Of a stretch of DNA of 64,000 nt, positions 52,988-63,532 are shown piece after piece (positions within the stretch are counted from its first letter, which is position 1; each line of letters begins with the position of its first letter). Under the pieces are notes generated by a model. That model worked only from the letters and a program-made list of their open reading frames with translations. It did no database searches and was not told the origin of the DNA. Source of the DNA: Pusillimonas noertemannii (GTDB lineage: Bacteria > Pseudomonadota > Gammaproteobacteria > Burkholderiales > Burkholderiaceae_B); assembly GCF_003096595.1 (NCBI RefSeq), contig NZ_QEKO01000004.1, positions 372,001 to 436,000 of the forward strand. Direction: 5' to 3'. The position numbers and the translations under genes are program-made.

Positions 52988-55675
52988 ATGCGCACAGACA
53001 CCGCTCCCGCCATCTCACGCCACGATTACCAGCCCTACCCCTACCGCTTGCCGCGCGTGGCGTTGCAATTCGATCTCGACGCCGAATGTACGCGGGTGCA
53101 TGCGCGTTTCGAAGTCGAACGCGACGGCGGCGGCTTGCCGCCCCTGGTACTGAATGGGCAAGAGTTGAGCCTGGTCTCCGTGTCCATCGACGGCACCCAG
53201 CTCGATGCCGGCAAATACCGGCTCGATGACGAAACGCTCACCCTCTTCCCGGAAGCCGCCCGATTCATCGTCGAAATAGCCAGCGAATGCCGGCCGGCCC
53301 AGAACTCGGCCCTGATGGGTCTTTACGTTTCAGGCGAAAGCCTCTTCACCCAATGCGAGGCCGAGGGCTTTCGGCGCATTACCTGGTTTCCCGACAGGCC
53401 CGACGTCATGTCGCGCTACACCGTCACCCTGCGCGGCGACAAAACCGCCTACCCGCTGCTGCTGTCCAACGGCAACCTGGTCGCCGGCAGCGAGCTCGAA
53501 AACGGCCGTCACGAGGCAGTCTGGGAAGATCCCCATCCCAAGCCCTGCTATCTGTTTGCGCTGGTGGCCGGCAGCTTCGACTGCCTCGAGCGCCGCATCC
53601 GCACGGGCGCCGGTCGCAACGCGCTGCTGCAGATATACAGCGACAAGGGCTCGCGCAACAAAACAGAATGGGCGCTCGACTGCCTGCACCGTTCGGTGCA
53701 ATGGGATGAGCAGCGATTCGGCCTGCAGCTCGACCTCGATCGCTTCATGGTCGTCGCCGCGCGCGACTTCAACATGGGGGCCATGGAAAACAAGGGCCTG
53801 AACATCTTCAATTCGTCTTACGTGCTGGCCGAACCCGACACAGCGACCGACGCCAGCTACCATGGCATCGAAAGCGTCATCGGCCACGAATACTTCCACA
53901 ACTGGACCGGCAACCGGGTTACCTGCCGCGACTGGTTCCAGCTGTCGCTCAAAGAAGGGCTCACCGTTTTCCGCGACCAGCAGTTTTCGGCCGACATGAT
54001 GGCCCATGGGCTGTCCGAAGACGCCGCCCGCAGCGCCCGGGCAGTCAAGCGCATCGACGACGTCACCGCCCTTCGCGTGGCGCAGTTTCCCGAAGATGCG
54101 GGCCCCATGGCCCACCCCATCCGCCCCGAAAGCTACCAGGAAATCGCCAACTTCTACACCGCCACCGTGTATGAAAAAGGCGCCGAAGTCATACGCATGC
54201 AGCATACGCTGCTGGGCGAAGAGGACTTCCAGGCCGGAATACGCGAGTATTTCCGCCGCCACGACGGGCAGGCGGTTACCTGCGACGACTTCGTCGACGC
54301 CATGGACTCGGTCTATCGGGCCCGCCATCCCGGCAAGTCGCTCGATGTCTTCCGGCGCTGGTATTCGCAGGCCGGCACGCCGCGCGTGCATGTCACGCTG
54401 CAGCATGACGCCGACCAGGGCCTGTGCAGCATCACCCTGCGCCAGCATTGCCCGCCCGTGGGCATCGAGAAGCTGCAATCGCCGCCCCTCGAAAAGCCGC
54501 CCCTGCACATCCCTTTCGCCCTGGGCCTGCTCGACGCCCAGGGGCAGGCGCTGGCTTTGCGCCACGAAGGTCAAGAGCATGAAACCGTCGTCCTCGACCT
54601 GTGTGCCGAATCCCAGACCTGGACCTTTCCCGACATCGCCGAAAGGCCCGTGGCCTCGCTGCTGCGCGATTTCTCGGCGCCGGTCATAGTCGAGTACGAC
54701 CGCGACGACGCCGAACTGGCCCTGCTGGCCCGCCACGACACCGATCCCTTTGCCCGCTGGGAGGCCGGCCAGGAGCTTGCCTCGCGCCAGCTGCTGGCCA
54801 TGTCGCAGTCGGGCTCTGCAAAGCAGGAAGACGCCATACTCATCGAGACCTGGCGCGCCCTGCTCCACGACCCGGCCCTTAGCGACGCCTATCGCGCACG
54901 GGTGCTTACCCTGCCGGCCACCAAGGCGCTGCTTGAAAAAACCGACCCCATGGATCCCCTGGCCGTAGCCCAGGCCCGTGAAGACCTCAGGGCCCGCCTT
55001 GGCCAGGCCCTGGCCGATTCCTGGCTCGCCATCTACCAGGCCTGCGCCGCGGCCGAACCCCGCGAATATAGCCCCGACGCCGTATCGTCGGGCCGCCGCG
55101 CCCTCAAGAACCTCGCCCTGGCTTATCTTGCGGCGGGCCGGCATCCGCAGGCCGAAAGCCTGGCGCAGGCTCAATACGAGAGCGCCCGCAACATGACAGA
55201 CCGCATGGGTGCCCTTTCGGCCTTGGTCGGCCAGGGCGACACGCCCGCCGCAACGCGGGCGCTGCGCCACTTCTACGAGCAATGGCAGCACGACCCCTTG
55301 GTGGTCGACCGCTGGTTTGCCCTGCAGGCCACGGCATGCGCCACCCGGACCGACACCGTCCGCGCCCTGATGCTGCACCCCGCCTTCACCCTGCGCAATC
55401 CGAACCGGGCCAGATCCCTGATCTTCCAGTTCTGCATGAACAACATGCTGGGCGTGCATCGGCCCGAGGGCTACGAATTCTGGGCCGAACAGGTTCTGGC
55501 CCTCGATGCGCTCAACCCCGAGATCGCAGCCCGCCTGGCCCGTGCCTTCGACAGCTGGGCCCGCTACGCACCCTCGAATCGCGACGCAGTACACAGTGCA
55601 TTGCAGCGCATACAGCAACATGAACCGCTCTCGCGCAACGTCGCCGAGATCGTCTCCAAAGCCTTGAACATCTGA
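52988..55675 (+). CDS. pepN: Aminopeptidase N
   Basis: M1 zinc aminopeptidase that trims N-terminal residues from peptides in the cytoplasm. 895 residues from the ATG at 52988 (MRTDTAPAISRHDYQPYPYR); an ATG nine codons upstream is an alternative. The exopeptidase motif GAMEN is at residues 264-268 and the zinc site HEYFH at 300-304, with the third ligand Glu near 323 (SLKEGLT). The C-terminal alpha-helical DUF3458 domain completes the length typical of E. coli-type PepN. It precedes fbp by 12 bases. Confidence 0.96.
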   Translation: MRTDTAPAISRHDYQPYPYRLPRVALQFDLDAECTRVHARFEVERDGGGLPPLVLNGQELSLVSVSIDGTQLDAGKYRLDDETLTLFPEAARFIVEIASECRPAQNSALMGLYVSGESLFTQCEAEGFRRITWFPDRPDVMSRYTVTLRGDKTAYPLLLSNGNLVAGSELENGRHEAVWEDPHPKPCYLFALVAGSFDCLERRIRTGAGRNALLQIYSDKGSRNKTEWALDCLHRSVQWDEQRFGLQLDLDRFMVVAARDFNMGAMENKGLNIFNSSYVLAEPDTATDASYHGIESVIGHEYFHNWTGNRVTCRDWFQLSLKEGLTVFRDQQFSADMMAHGLSEDAARSARAVKRIDDVTALRVAQFPEDAGPMAHPIRPESYQEIANFYTATVYEKGAEVIRMQHTLLGEEDFQAGIREYFRRHDGQAVTCDDFVDAMDSVYRARHPGKSLDVFRRWYSQAGTPRVHVTLQHDADQGLCSITLRQHCPPVGIEKLQSPPLEKPPLHIPFALGLLDAQGQALALRHEGQEHETVVLDLCAESQTWTFPDIAERPVASLLRDFSAPVIVEYDRDDAELALLARHDTDPFARWEAGQELASRQLLAMSQSGSAKQEDAILIETWRALLHDPALSDAYRARVLTLPATKALLEKTDPMDPLAVAQAREDLRARLGQALADSWLAIYQACAAAEPREYSPDAVSSGRRALKNLALAYLAAGRHPQAESLAQAQYESARNMTDRMGALSALVGQGDTPAATRALRHFYEQWQHDPLVVDRWFALQATACATRTDTVRALMLHPAFTLRNPNRARSLIFQFCMNNMLGVHRPEGYEFWAEQVLALDALNPEIAARLARAFDSWARYAPSNRDAVHSALQRIQQHEPLSRNVAEIVSKALNI

Positions 55676-55687
55676 CAGGAGTCCCTC

Positions 55688-56698
55688 TTGAACCGCAAGA
55701 CGCTTACCCAATATCTGGTTGAACAGCAGCGTACCCACCAGACCGTGCCGGCCGAAGTCCGGCTTTTGATCGAAACGGTGGCACGCGCCTGCAAGGCGAT
55801 CGGGCATGCCGTCAGCAAGGGGGCACTGGGCGGCGTGCTGGGCAGCCTCGACAGCGAGAACGTCCAGGGCGAAGTCCAGAAAAAGCTCGACGTATTGTCT
55901 AACGAGATCCTGCTCGAGGCCAATGAATGGGGCGGGCACCTGGCGGCCATGGCCTCTGAAGAAATGGAGACCCTGCACCGCATCCCCAACCGCTATCCCA
56001 AGGGCGAGTACCTGCTGCTGTTCGATCCCCTCGACGGCTCATCGAATATCGACGTCAATGTGTCGATAGGCACGATCTTCTCTGTCTTGCACGCCCCCCA
56101 TGACGCCCCGGGGCGCGATATCGAAGAAAGCGACTTCCTGCAGCCGGGCAGCCAGCAGGTTGCCGCAGGATATGCCGTGTACGGCCCGCAAAGCATGCTG
56201 GTGCTAACCTTGGGCAACGGCGTGGCCGCCTTCACGCTCGACCGCGAAATGGGCAGTTGGCTGCTTACCGAAGAAAACCTCACCATCCCCGAAGATACTT
56301 CCGAATTCGCCATCAACATGTCCAACATGCGGCACTGGGAGCCCCCGGTCAAGCGCTATATCGACGACTGCCTGGCCGGCTCGACCGGGCCGCTGGGCAA
56401 AGACTACAACATGCGCTGGATCGCTTCCATGGTGGCCGACGTACACCGCATCATGACGCGCGGGGGCATCTTCATGTATCCGCGCGACGAACGCCCCTCG
56501 GGCAAGAAAGGCAAGCTGCGCCTGATGTACGAAGCCAACCCCATGGCCTTCATTGTGGAGCAGGCGGGCGGCGCGGCGCTGGACGGCGAAGCGCGCATCC
56601 TCGATGTAAAGCCCCAGGCCCTGCACCAGCGCATCGGCGTCGTCCTGGGCTCGAAAAACGAGGTCGAACGCGTACGGCGCTACCACCAGGAAGACTAG
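55688..56698 (+). CDS. fbp: Fructose-1,6-bisphosphatase class I
   Basis: Gluconeogenic enzyme that removes the 1-phosphate from fructose 1,6-bisphosphate. 336 residues. The metal site is in [20 protein letters not shown] (residues 111-130, Asp113 and Asp116). Other blocks are [40 protein letters not shown] and [20 protein letters not shown]. The start codon is TTG at 55688 with an AGGAG ribosome binding site 7 bases upstream. It follows pepN closely and may be co-transcribed. Confidence 0.96.
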   Translation: MNRKTLTQYLVEQQRTHQTVPAEVRLLIETVARACKAIGHAVSKGALGGVLGSLDSENVQGEVQKKLDVLSNEILLEANEWGGHLAAMASEEMETLHRIPNRYPKGEYLLLFDPLDGSSNIDVNVSIGTIFSVLHAPHDAPGRDIEESDFLQPGSQQVAAGYAVYGPQSMLVLTLGNGVAAFTLDREMGSWLLTEENLTIPEDTSEFAINMSNMRHWEPPVKRYIDDCLAGSTGPLGKDYNMRWIASMVADVHRIMTRGGIFMYPRDERPSGKKGKLRLMYEANPMAFIVEQAGGAALDGEARILDVKPQALHQRIGVVLGSKNEVERVRRYHQED

Positions 56699-56735
56699 GG
56701 CCTGTTGACCCTGCCCCCGGCAGCGGCCTTCTTTT

Positions 56736-57716
56736 TTATTCGGGCAGCAACACCGTGGCGCCCGTGGTCTGGCGCGAAGCCAGGGCCTCGTGCGCCTTGC
56801 CCGCGTCGCGCAGGGCAAAACGCTGGCCGATCTCCATGCGGATTTTGCCCTTGCTCACAAGGTCGAACAGGTCTTTGGCGGCGGCGCCGAGCTTCTGCCG
56901 GGTAGGCGTGTAGTCGGTGATGGACGGCCGCGTAAGGTACAAAGAGCCCTTGGCCGCCAGTATGCCCAGGTTCACGCCTTCAACGGGCCCCGAGGCGTTG
57001 CCGAAGCTGACCATCAGGCCGCGCGGCTGCAGGCAGTCAAGCGAAGCCAGCCAGGTGCTCTTGCCCACGCCGTCATACACCACCGGAACCTTGCGGCCGT
57101 CGGTAAGCTCGAGCACTTTCTTGGCGATGTCGTCGCGTGAATAATCGATAACCTGCCAGGCGCCGTGGCGCTTGGCAAGCTCGGCCTTCTCAGGGCTCGA
57201 GGCCGTGCCTATCAGGCGCACGCCCAGGGCCCGGGCCCATTGGCAGGCGATCAGGCCGACCCCACCCGCGGCGGCATGGAACAGAATGGTTTCGCCGCCC
57301 TGCAGGCGATAGGTCTGGCGAAACAGGTACTGCACCGTCAGGCCCTTGAGCATCATGGCCGCGGCCGACTCAAAATCGACACTGCGCGGCAGCTTCACCA
57401 CCTGCCAGGCCGGCATGGTGCGCGCCCCTGCATAGGCACCCAAGGGGCTTTGCGCATAAGCCACGCGGTCGCCCGCTTTCAGGTGGGTAACGCCGGAGCC
57501 CACCGCCGCCACGCGGCCGGCCGCCTCGAAACCCAGCCCATGCGGCAACGGATGCTTGTACAAACCGGTGCGAAAGTAGATATCGATGAAGTTGAGGCCG
57601 ATCGCCTTCTGCTCGATGACGACTTCGCCCTCGGCGGGATCGGGCGCGTTCTGGCTGACCATTTCCATGACCTCGGGCCCGCCATGGCGTGTGATGCGTA
57701 TTGCTTCGGTCTGCAT
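56736..57716 (-). CDS. qor: NADPH:quinone oxidoreductase (zinc-free alcohol dehydrogenase family)
   Basis: Reduces quinones with NADPH. 326 residues. The N-terminal GroES-like domain has IEQKAIGLNFIDIYFRTGLY and GLGFEAAGRVAAVGSGV, and the nucleotide-binding motif is HAAAGGVGLIACQWARALG. It lacks the catalytic zinc ligands of alcohol dehydrogenases. The ATG at 57716 has a GGAG ribosome binding site; an 11-codon upstream extension is not used. Downstream of the HerA-like ATPase gene on the same strand and convergent with fbp. Confidence 0.9.
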   Translation of the reverse strand: MQTEAIRITRHGGPEVMEMVSQNAPDPAEGEVVIEQKAIGLNFIDIYFRTGLYKHPLPHGLGFEAAGRVAAVGSGVTHLKAGDRVAYAQSPLGAYAGARTMPAWQVVKLPRSVDFESAAAMMLKGLTVQYLFRQTYRLQGGETILFHAAAGGVGLIACQWARALGVRLIGTASSPEKAELAKRHGAWQVIDYSRDDIAKKVLELTDGRKVPVVYDGVGKSTWLASLDCLQPRGLMVSFGNASGPVEGVNLGILAAKGSLYLTRPSITDYTPTRQKLGAAAKDLFDLVSKGKIRMEIGQRFALRDAGKAHEALASRQTTGATVLLPE

Positions 57717-57745
57717 GTAAAGAGCTCCGGATGAAAAAGTGCGAA

Positions 57746-59260
57746 TCAACGGCGGGAAACCAGCGACCCCAGCACACCGCGTATCAACTTGTTGGCCGCC
57801 TGGCGCATCATGCTCTTGGCCACCGACTGCACGGCCCCTTCGCGCCGGCCGCCCCGCGGCCCGGTCGACCCGAACAGGAAATCATTGACGGCGCCCAGCA
57901 TGCCGTCGTCGGCATTTTGCTGTGAACGCGAAGGCTGGCCCGGGCGCCCCGCCCCGTCTTCAGCCTTTTGCGCGGCAGCCGATTCGGCGCGCTTTTGCAG
58001 CAGTTCGTAGGCCGACTCGCGATCGATGGGCTTGTCGTACTTGCCGCCCAGCAGAGAGGCCTGCCGCAGCGCCTGCCTTTCGGCGTCGGTGGCGGGACCG
58101 ATGCGGCTGCCCGGGGCCGCCATCCAGGCGCGCTGGGTCACGCCCGGCCGGCCTTTCTCGTCGAGCATCGAAATCAGCGCCTCGCCCACGCCCAGCTCGG
58201 TAATGGCCGCCGTGATGTCCAAGGCCGGATTGGGGCGCATGGTCTCGGCCGCCACCCTCACGGCCTTCTGGTCGCGCGGCGTGAAGGCGCGCAAGGCATG
58301 CTGCACGCGGTTGCCCAGTTGGCCCAGCACGGTGTCGGGTATGTCGGCGGGATTCTGCGTGACGAAATACACGCCGACACCCTTGGACCTGACCAGCCGC
58401 ACGACCTGCTCGACCTTTTCGAGCAGGGCCTTGGGCGCGTCGGAAAAGATCAGGTGTGCCTCGTCGAAGAAGAACACCAGCTTGGGGCGGTCGAGATCGC
58501 CGACCTCGGGCAGGGTTTCGTAGATGTCGGCCAGCATCCAGAGCAGGAATACGGCATACAAGCGGGGTGCCTGCATCAGTTTGTCGGCGGCCAGGATATT
58601 GACCATGCCCTGGCCGCCGGCGTCGACCCGCAGCATGTCGTGAACGTCGAACATGGGCTCGCCGAAGAAAAGATCGGCGCCCTGGGTCTCGAGGCGCAGC
58701 AGGCTGCGCTGTATGGCGCCCACCGAGGCGGCCGATACGTTTCCGTAGCGCGGCCGCAGTTCGGCGGCCCGTTCGGCCACGCTCTGCAGCATGGCGCGCA
58801 AATCCTTCATGTCGAGTATGAGCATGCCCTCGTCGTCGGCCACGCTGAACACTACATTCAACACCCCTTCCTGGGTGTCGTTGAGCTCGAGCATGCTCGC
58901 CAGCAGCAAGGGGCCCATGTCGGACACCGTGGCGCGCACCGGATGGCCCTGCTCGCCGAATACGTCCCAGAAAGTAACAGGGCAGGCGCCCCAGCGCGGC
59001 TCGGGCAGACCCAGTTTATCCAGGCGTTCTTGCAGCTTGGGGCTGTTCTGCGCGGCTTGCGAAATGCCGCTGAGGTCGCCCTTGACGTCGGCCATGAACA
59101 CCGGCGTGCCCAGCCGCGAGAAAGCCTCGGCCAGCACCTGAAGGGTGACGGTCTTGCCGGTTCCGGTCGCGCCGGTAATGCAGCCATGGCGGTTGGCCAG
59201 CCTGGGCAGCATCACGACGGGCGCATCGGCGCTTTTTGCAACAATGATCGGTTCAGCCAT
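57746..59260 (-). CDS. yjgR: HerA-like ATPase, DUF853 (YjgR) family
   Basis: Predicted P-loop ATPase of the FtsK/HerA clan with no settled function. 504 residues. Walker A is GATGTGKT at residues 30-37 and a Walker B-like [12 protein letters not shown] lies near 270; [20 protein letters not shown] and [18 protein letters not shown] follow. The C-terminus is low-complexity (Gln/Ala/Gly) with a basic end. No membrane segment. The start codon lies 112 bases from divergent yebC. Confidence 0.85.
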   Translation of the reverse strand: MAEPIIVAKSADAPVVMLPRLANRHGCITGATGTGKTVTLQVLAEAFSRLGTPVFMADVKGDLSGISQAAQNSPKLQERLDKLGLPEPRWGACPVTFWDVFGEQGHPVRATVSDMGPLLLASMLELNDTQEGVLNVVFSVADDEGMLILDMKDLRAMLQSVAERAAELRPRYGNVSAASVGAIQRSLLRLETQGADLFFGEPMFDVHDMLRVDAGGQGMVNILAADKLMQAPRLYAVFLLWMLADIYETLPEVGDLDRPKLVFFFDEAHLIFSDAPKALLEKVEQVVRLVRSKGVGVYFVTQNPADIPDTVLGQLGNRVQHALRAFTPRDQKAVRVAAETMRPNPALDITAAITELGVGEALISMLDEKGRPGVTQRAWMAAPGSRIGPATDAERQALRQASLLGGKYDKPIDRESAYELLQKRAESAAAQKAEDGAGRPGQPSRSQQNADDGMLGAVNDFLFGSTGPRGGRREGAVQSVAKSMMRQAANKLIRGVLGSLVSRR

Positions 59261-59372
59261 TTTTCACCTTATCGATTTGCTGTAGACGGCAGCCGTAGTG
59301 TAATTCCGGCACCATAACGATGCACGCGTTAAAATCCCCTTTTATCTTTGCATTCATATTGAGTCATTATCT

Positions 59373-60104
59373 ATGGCCGGTCACAGTAAATGGGCGAACA
59401 TCCAGCATCGCAAGGGTCGCCAAGACGCCAAACGGGGCAAGCTCTGGACAAAAATCATTCGTGAAATCACGGTTGCCGCCCGCGCGGCCGGCCCCGACCC
59501 CGACAGCAATCCGCGCCTGCGCATGGCATGGGACAAGGCCACGGCCGCCAATATGCCCAAAGACAACATCCAGCGCGCCATTACGCGCGGCGCCGGCGGC
59601 GCCGACGGCGACAGCTACGAAGAAATCCGCTACGAAGGCTACGGCGTCGGCGGCGCGGCCGTCATCGTCGACTGCATGACCGACAATCGCATGCGCACGG
59701 TGGCCGAAGTGCGCCACGCCTTCTCCAAGCACGGGGGAAACCTGGGCCAGGAAGGCTCGGTGGCCTTCATGTTCAACCACTGCGGGCAATTCATCTTCGC
59801 ACCCGGCACCTCTGAAGAACAGGTCATGGAAATCGGGCTCGAGGCCGGCGCCGAAGACATCCAGACCGACGACGAAGGCGTGATCGAGGTCATCTGCCCG
59901 CCGTCCGAATACGCAGCCGTCAAGGCCGCCTTCGCGGCCGCCGGGCTGGTGCCCGAAGTACAGGCCGTCACCATGAAGGCCCTGAACGAAGCCGAGCTTG
60001 CCGGCGACGATGCCGAGAAAATGCAGAAAATGCTCGACATGCTCGAAGGCCTGGACGACGTACAAGAGGTATACACCACGGCAGTCTTCGACGAGTCGGC
60101 CTGA
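59373..60104 (+). CDS. yebC: YebC/PmpR-family regulator
   Basis: Conserved protein of the TACO1/YebC family, reported as a transcription regulator and more recently as a factor easing ribosome stalling at proline stretches. 243 residues, starting [20 protein letters not shown], with [36 protein letters not shown] and [18 protein letters not shown]. It stands alone, followed by purD after a 163-base gap. Confidence 0.95.
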   Translation: MAGHSKWANIQHRKGRQDAKRGKLWTKIIREITVAARAAGPDPDSNPRLRMAWDKATAANMPKDNIQRAITRGAGGADGDSYEEIRYEGYGVGGAAVIVDCMTDNRMRTVAEVRHAFSKHGGNLGQEGSVAFMFNHCGQFIFAPGTSEEQVMEIGLEAGAEDIQTDDEGVIEVICPPSEYAAVKAAFAAAGLVPEVQAVTMKALNEAELAGDDAEKMQKMLDMLEGLDDVQEVYTTAVFDESA

Positions 60105-60267
60105 ACCCACGCCGGCAGGCGCAAGGCGATTGGGCGCGGCAATGCCATGCTGGAAAACCATATATTCCTTCACAGGATTTTCGCGTTACGCTTTCTGATA
60201 AACCGTTTGCAACCGTACGCGTCGCACATGGCGCGGCGCGCAGCGTCTTTTTGAGCTTCCATCACAC

Positions 60268-61557
60268 ATGAAACTTCTCGTCATAGGCGGCGGCGGCCGC
60301 GAACATGCGCTGGCCTGGCGCCTGGCCCAATCGCCTCGCGTCCAAAAAGTGTTCGTCGCACCCGGCAATGGCGGCACGGCGCTGTCCGACCGCCTCGAAA
60401 ACCTCGCCCTCAGCGCTGCCGACGACCTTATCGACCTCGCGCGCCGCGAGGGCATCGCCTTTACCGTGGTGGGGCCCGAGGCTCCGCTGGCCGCCGGCGT
60501 GGTCGATGCCTTCCTGGCGGCGGGGCTCAAGATATTCGGCCCTGTCAAGGCCGCCGCCCAGCTTGAAAGCTCCAAGGACTACGCCAAAGCCTTCATGGTG
60601 CGGCACAACATCCCCACGGCGGCCTACCGCACGTTCACCGATGCCGACGAGGCCAGGCAATACGTTCGCGAACAGGGCGCGCCCATCGTCATCAAGGCCG
60701 ACGGCCTGGCCGCCGGCAAGGGCGTAGTGGTGGCCGCCAGCGTCGACGAAGCCATCGCCGCCATCGACAACATGCTGTGCGACGCCAGCCTGGGGGCCGC
60801 CGGCGCCCGCGTGGTCATCGAAGAATGCCTGCAGGGCGAAGAAGCCAGCTTCATCGTCATGTGCGATCGTCGCCAGGTGCTGGTGCTGGCAAGCAGCCAG
60901 GACCACAAGCGGCTGCTCGACGGCGACCAGGGCCCCAACACGGGGGGCATGGGCGCCTATTCGCCGGCGCCCATCATCACGCCCGCGCTGCACAATCGCA
61001 TTATGCGCGAGGTCATCCACCCCACCCTGCAGGGCATGGCCAAAGATGGCCATCCCTACACGGGCTTTCTCTATGCGGGCCTGATGATAGGCGAAGGCCC
61101 CGACGCCACCCGGCCCCTGAAGGTGCTCGAGTTCAATTGCCGCATGGGCGACCCCGAAACCCAGCCCATCATGATGCGCGCCAAGGGCGACCTGGCAACC
61201 GTCTTCGAGCACGCCGTCAACGGCACCCTCGAAAAGGCCGAACTCGACTGGGACCGTCGCACCGCGCTGGGCGTGGTCATGGCCTCGGCGGGCTACCCCC
61301 AGTCGCCCCGCAGCGGCGACGCCATCACCTCGATTCCCGCCGACACCGGCGAATGCACGGTATTCCACGCCGGCACGTCGCTTGACGACGGCACGCTCAG
61401 AACCTCGGGCGGCCGCGTGCTGTGCGTCACCGCGCTGGGCGATTCCGTAAAGCGCGCACAAGACACCGCCTACGGGGTCGTGCAGCAAATCCGCTTCGAA
61501 GGCGCTCAATACCGCCGCGACATAGGCTGGCGCGCCCTGCCCGGCAACGACTCCTGA
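60268..61557 (+). CDS. purD: Phosphoribosylamine-glycine ligase
   Basis: Second step of purine synthesis, joining glycine to phosphoribosylamine with ATP. 429 residues, starting [20 protein letters not shown]. The ATP-grasp region has [17 protein letters not shown] and the signature [18 protein letters not shown]; the metal-binding [15 protein letters not shown] follows. Start of a run of five plus-strand genes (purD, hemF, nadD, rsfS, rlmH). purB is elsewhere in the window. Confidence 0.97.
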   Translation: MKLLVIGGGGREHALAWRLAQSPRVQKVFVAPGNGGTALSDRLENLALSAADDLIDLARREGIAFTVVGPEAPLAAGVVDAFLAAGLKIFGPVKAAAQLESSKDYAKAFMVRHNIPTAAYRTFTDADEARQYVREQGAPIVIKADGLAAGKGVVVAASVDEAIAAIDNMLCDASLGAAGARVVIEECLQGEEASFIVMCDRRQVLVLASSQDHKRLLDGDQGPNTGGMGAYSPAPIITPALHNRIMREVIHPTLQGMAKDGHPYTGFLYAGLMIGEGPDATRPLKVLEFNCRMGDPETQPIMMRAKGDLATVFEHAVNGTLEKAELDWDRRTALGVVMASAGYPQSPRSGDAITSIPADTGECTVFHAGTSLDDGTLRTSGGRVLCVTALGDSVKRAQDTAYGVVQQIRFEGAQYRRDIGWRALPGNDS

Positions 61558-61583
61558 CCGACACCGAACACAAGGAAGAAACC

Positions 61584-62492
61584 ATGTCCGTGCCGATCTC
61601 CCTGGCCTACGACTACTTCACCAGCCTGCAGGCCAACATCGTGCGCGCCCTCGAAGAAGCCGACGGCTTGCCGTTCCGCTCCGACAGCTGGACGCGCGAA
61701 GAAGGCGGCGGCGGACTGTCCCGCCTGCTCGAGGGCGGTGCGCTGTTTGAACGGGCGGGGGTGCTGTTCAGTCATGTGCGGGGACGCGCACTGCCCCCGT
61801 CGGCCAGCGCCCACCGGCCCGACCTGGCCGGACGCCACTGGGAAGCCATGGGGGTATCCATGGTGCTGCATCCGCGCAACCCCTATGTGCCCACCACTCA
61901 CATGAACGTCCGGCTGTTCGTCGCGCGGGCCCCTGAAGACGGAAACGGCGACGACGTATTCTGGTTCGGCGGCGGGCTCGACCTGACCCCCTACTATCCC
62001 TTCGAAGAAGACGTGCGCCATTTCCACCGCATCTGCCACGATGCCGTGGCCCCCTTCGGCGACGATAAATACCCCGCATACAAAAAGTGGTGCGACCAGT
62101 ATTTTTTCCTGAAGCACCGCAATGAAACCCGGGGCGTGGGCGGCCTGTTCTTCGACGACCTCAATCAAGAAGGCTTCGACGACTGCTTCGACCTGACCCG
62201 CTCGGTCGGCGATTGCTTCCTGCCCGCCTACATGCCCCTTGTCGAGAAACGCCGCGGCACACCCTACGGCGAACGCGAGCGCGACTTTCAGGCTTATCGC
62301 CGCGGCCGCTACGTAGAGTTCAACCTGGTCTTCGACCGCGGCACACTGTTCGGGCTGCAGTCGGGCGGCCGCACCGAGTCCATCCTGCTGTCCATGCCGC
62401 CGCTGGCCTCGTGGCGCTACGATTGGCGTCCCGAGGCGGGCACGCCCGAAGCCGAGTTGTACGACTACCTGCGTCCCCGCGAATGGCTGTGA
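61584..62492 (+). CDS. hemF: Oxygen-dependent coproporphyrinogen III oxidase
   Basis: Oxidative decarboxylation of coproporphyrinogen III to protoporphyrinogen IX in haem synthesis; needs O2. 302 residues. Signatures are [46 protein letters not shown] and [10 protein letters not shown]. The ATG at 61584 has an AAGGA ribosome binding site. It suggests aerobic growth; no oxygen-independent HemN is in the window. It overlaps nadD. Confidence 0.96.
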   Translation: MSVPISLAYDYFTSLQANIVRALEEADGLPFRSDSWTREEGGGGLSRLLEGGALFERAGVLFSHVRGRALPPSASAHRPDLAGRHWEAMGVSMVLHPRNPYVPTTHMNVRLFVARAPEDGNGDDVFWFGGGLDLTPYYPFEEDVRHFHRICHDAVAPFGDDKYPAYKKWCDQYFFLKHRNETRGVGGLFFDDLNQEGFDDCFDLTRSVGDCFLPAYMPLVEKRRGTPYGERERDFQAYRRGRYVEFNLVFDRGTLFGLQSGGRTESILLSMPPLASWRYDWRPEAGTPEAELYDYLRPREWL

Positions 62493-63088
62493 GCCGCATC
62501 GGCCTGCTGGGAGGCAGTTTCGACCCCGTGCATCTGGCCCACGTGGCGCTGGCGCAGGCCGCCCTGGACGAACTCTCGCTCGACCAGGTGCAACTGCTGC
62601 CCGCCAGCGACCCCTGGCAGCGCGGCCCGCTTGCGGCCACATCCAGCCAGCGCCTGGCCATGCTGCGGCTGGCCATTGGCCAGTCGCCCATGCTTGGCGT
62701 CAATTCCATCGAAATCGAGCGCGGCGGCAAGACCTATACCATCGACACCTTGCGCCAGCTTCCAGCCGGCCCCGAATATGTTTGGATACTGGGCGCCGAC
62801 CAGCTGGCCAATTTCTGTACCTGGCGCCAATGGCGCGACATCGCCTCGCTGGTGCGCATCGCCGTGGCCCGCCGTCCCGGGGCCGACGCCAGCGCGCCGC
62901 CCGACCTGCAGGCACTGCTCGATGAGCAGCAGCGGCCCTTGCTTCAGATACCCTTTGCGCCCATGCCGATTTCGGCCTCTGAAATCCGCAAGCGCCTGGC
63001 CGAGGGCTCATCGGTCGAAGGCCTGCTCCATCCCGCCGTCATCCTGTACATCGAACGTCATGGGCTGTATCGCTCTGCCGCTTCCTAA
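62483..63088 (+). CDS. nadD: Nicotinate-nucleotide adenylyltransferase
   Basis: Adenylates nicotinate mononucleotide to deamido-NAD. 201 residues with the nucleotidyltransferase signature [11 protein letters not shown] (residues 10-20) and the [10 protein letters not shown] motif near the C-terminus; [15 protein letters not shown] lies between. The ATG at 62483 lies 10 bases inside hemF. A GTG at 62489, overlapping the hemF stop as GTGA, is an equally possible start and would shorten the protein by two residues. rsfS and rlmH follow, the common nadD-rsfS-rlmH order. Confidence 0.94.
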   Translation: MAVSRIGLLGGSFDPVHLAHVALAQAALDELSLDQVQLLPASDPWQRGPLAATSSQRLAMLRLAIGQSPMLGVNSIEIERGGKTYTIDTLRQLPAGPEYVWILGADQLANFCTWRQWRDIASLVRIAVARRPGADASAPPDLQALLDEQQRPLLQIPFAPMPISASEIRKRLAEGSSVEGLLHPAVILYIERHGLYRSAAS

Positions 63089-63117
63089 ATCGCCGCCCCT
63101 CACGTTATAGTCAACTT

Positions 63118-63510
63118 ATGGATATTCAGAAACTGCAACGACTGGTCATAGACGCCCTCGAAGACGTCAAAGCTCAGGACATCAAGGTGTTCAACACCAG
63201 CCACATCACCAGCCTGTTCGACCGCGTCGTCATTGCCAGCGGAGCCTCCAACCGGCAAACCCGCGCATTGGCTGAAAGCGTAGCCGACGCCGCCCGGCGC
63301 AACAAGGTCACCATCGTGGCCTACGAAGGCCAGGACACCGGCGAATGGGTGCTGCTCGACCTGGGCGACATCGTCGTGCACTGCATGCAGCCCAACATCA
63401 GGCTGTACTACAACCTCGAAGAGGTCTGGGGCGACAAGCCCGTCCGCGTCAAGCTGCTGCCTCAATCGACCCAGCCCGTCATGCCGCACTCATTCGACCT
63501 CGACGACTGA
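63118..63510 (+). CDS. rsfS: Ribosomal silencing factor RsfS
   Basis: Binds uL14 and blocks subunit joining in stationary phase. 130 residues, starting [20 protein letters not shown]; family blocks are [37 protein letters not shown] and [16 protein letters not shown]. It lies between nadD (29-base gap) and rlmH (22-base gap). Confidence 0.95.
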   Translation: MDIQKLQRLVIDALEDVKAQDIKVFNTSHITSLFDRVVIASGASNRQTRALAESVADAARRNKVTIVAYEGQDTGEWVLLDLGDIVVHCMQPNIRLYYNLEEVWGDKPVRVKLLPQSTQPVMPHSFDLDD

Positions 63511-63532
63511 CCCACCCCAACGGCAAGCCACC

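Noticed and set aside
53330-55978. 882-codon open frame antisense to pepN and fbp
   Set aside because: Opposite two genes with unmistakable catalytic motifs; the translation is Gly/Val/Gln-rich without family resemblance.
56713-56737. Possible terminator between fbp and qor (CTGCC-CCC-GGCAG, then CTTCTTTTTT)
   Set aside because: The stem is only five pairs and is separated from the T-run by several bases, so it is left unassigned although some termination there is plausible.
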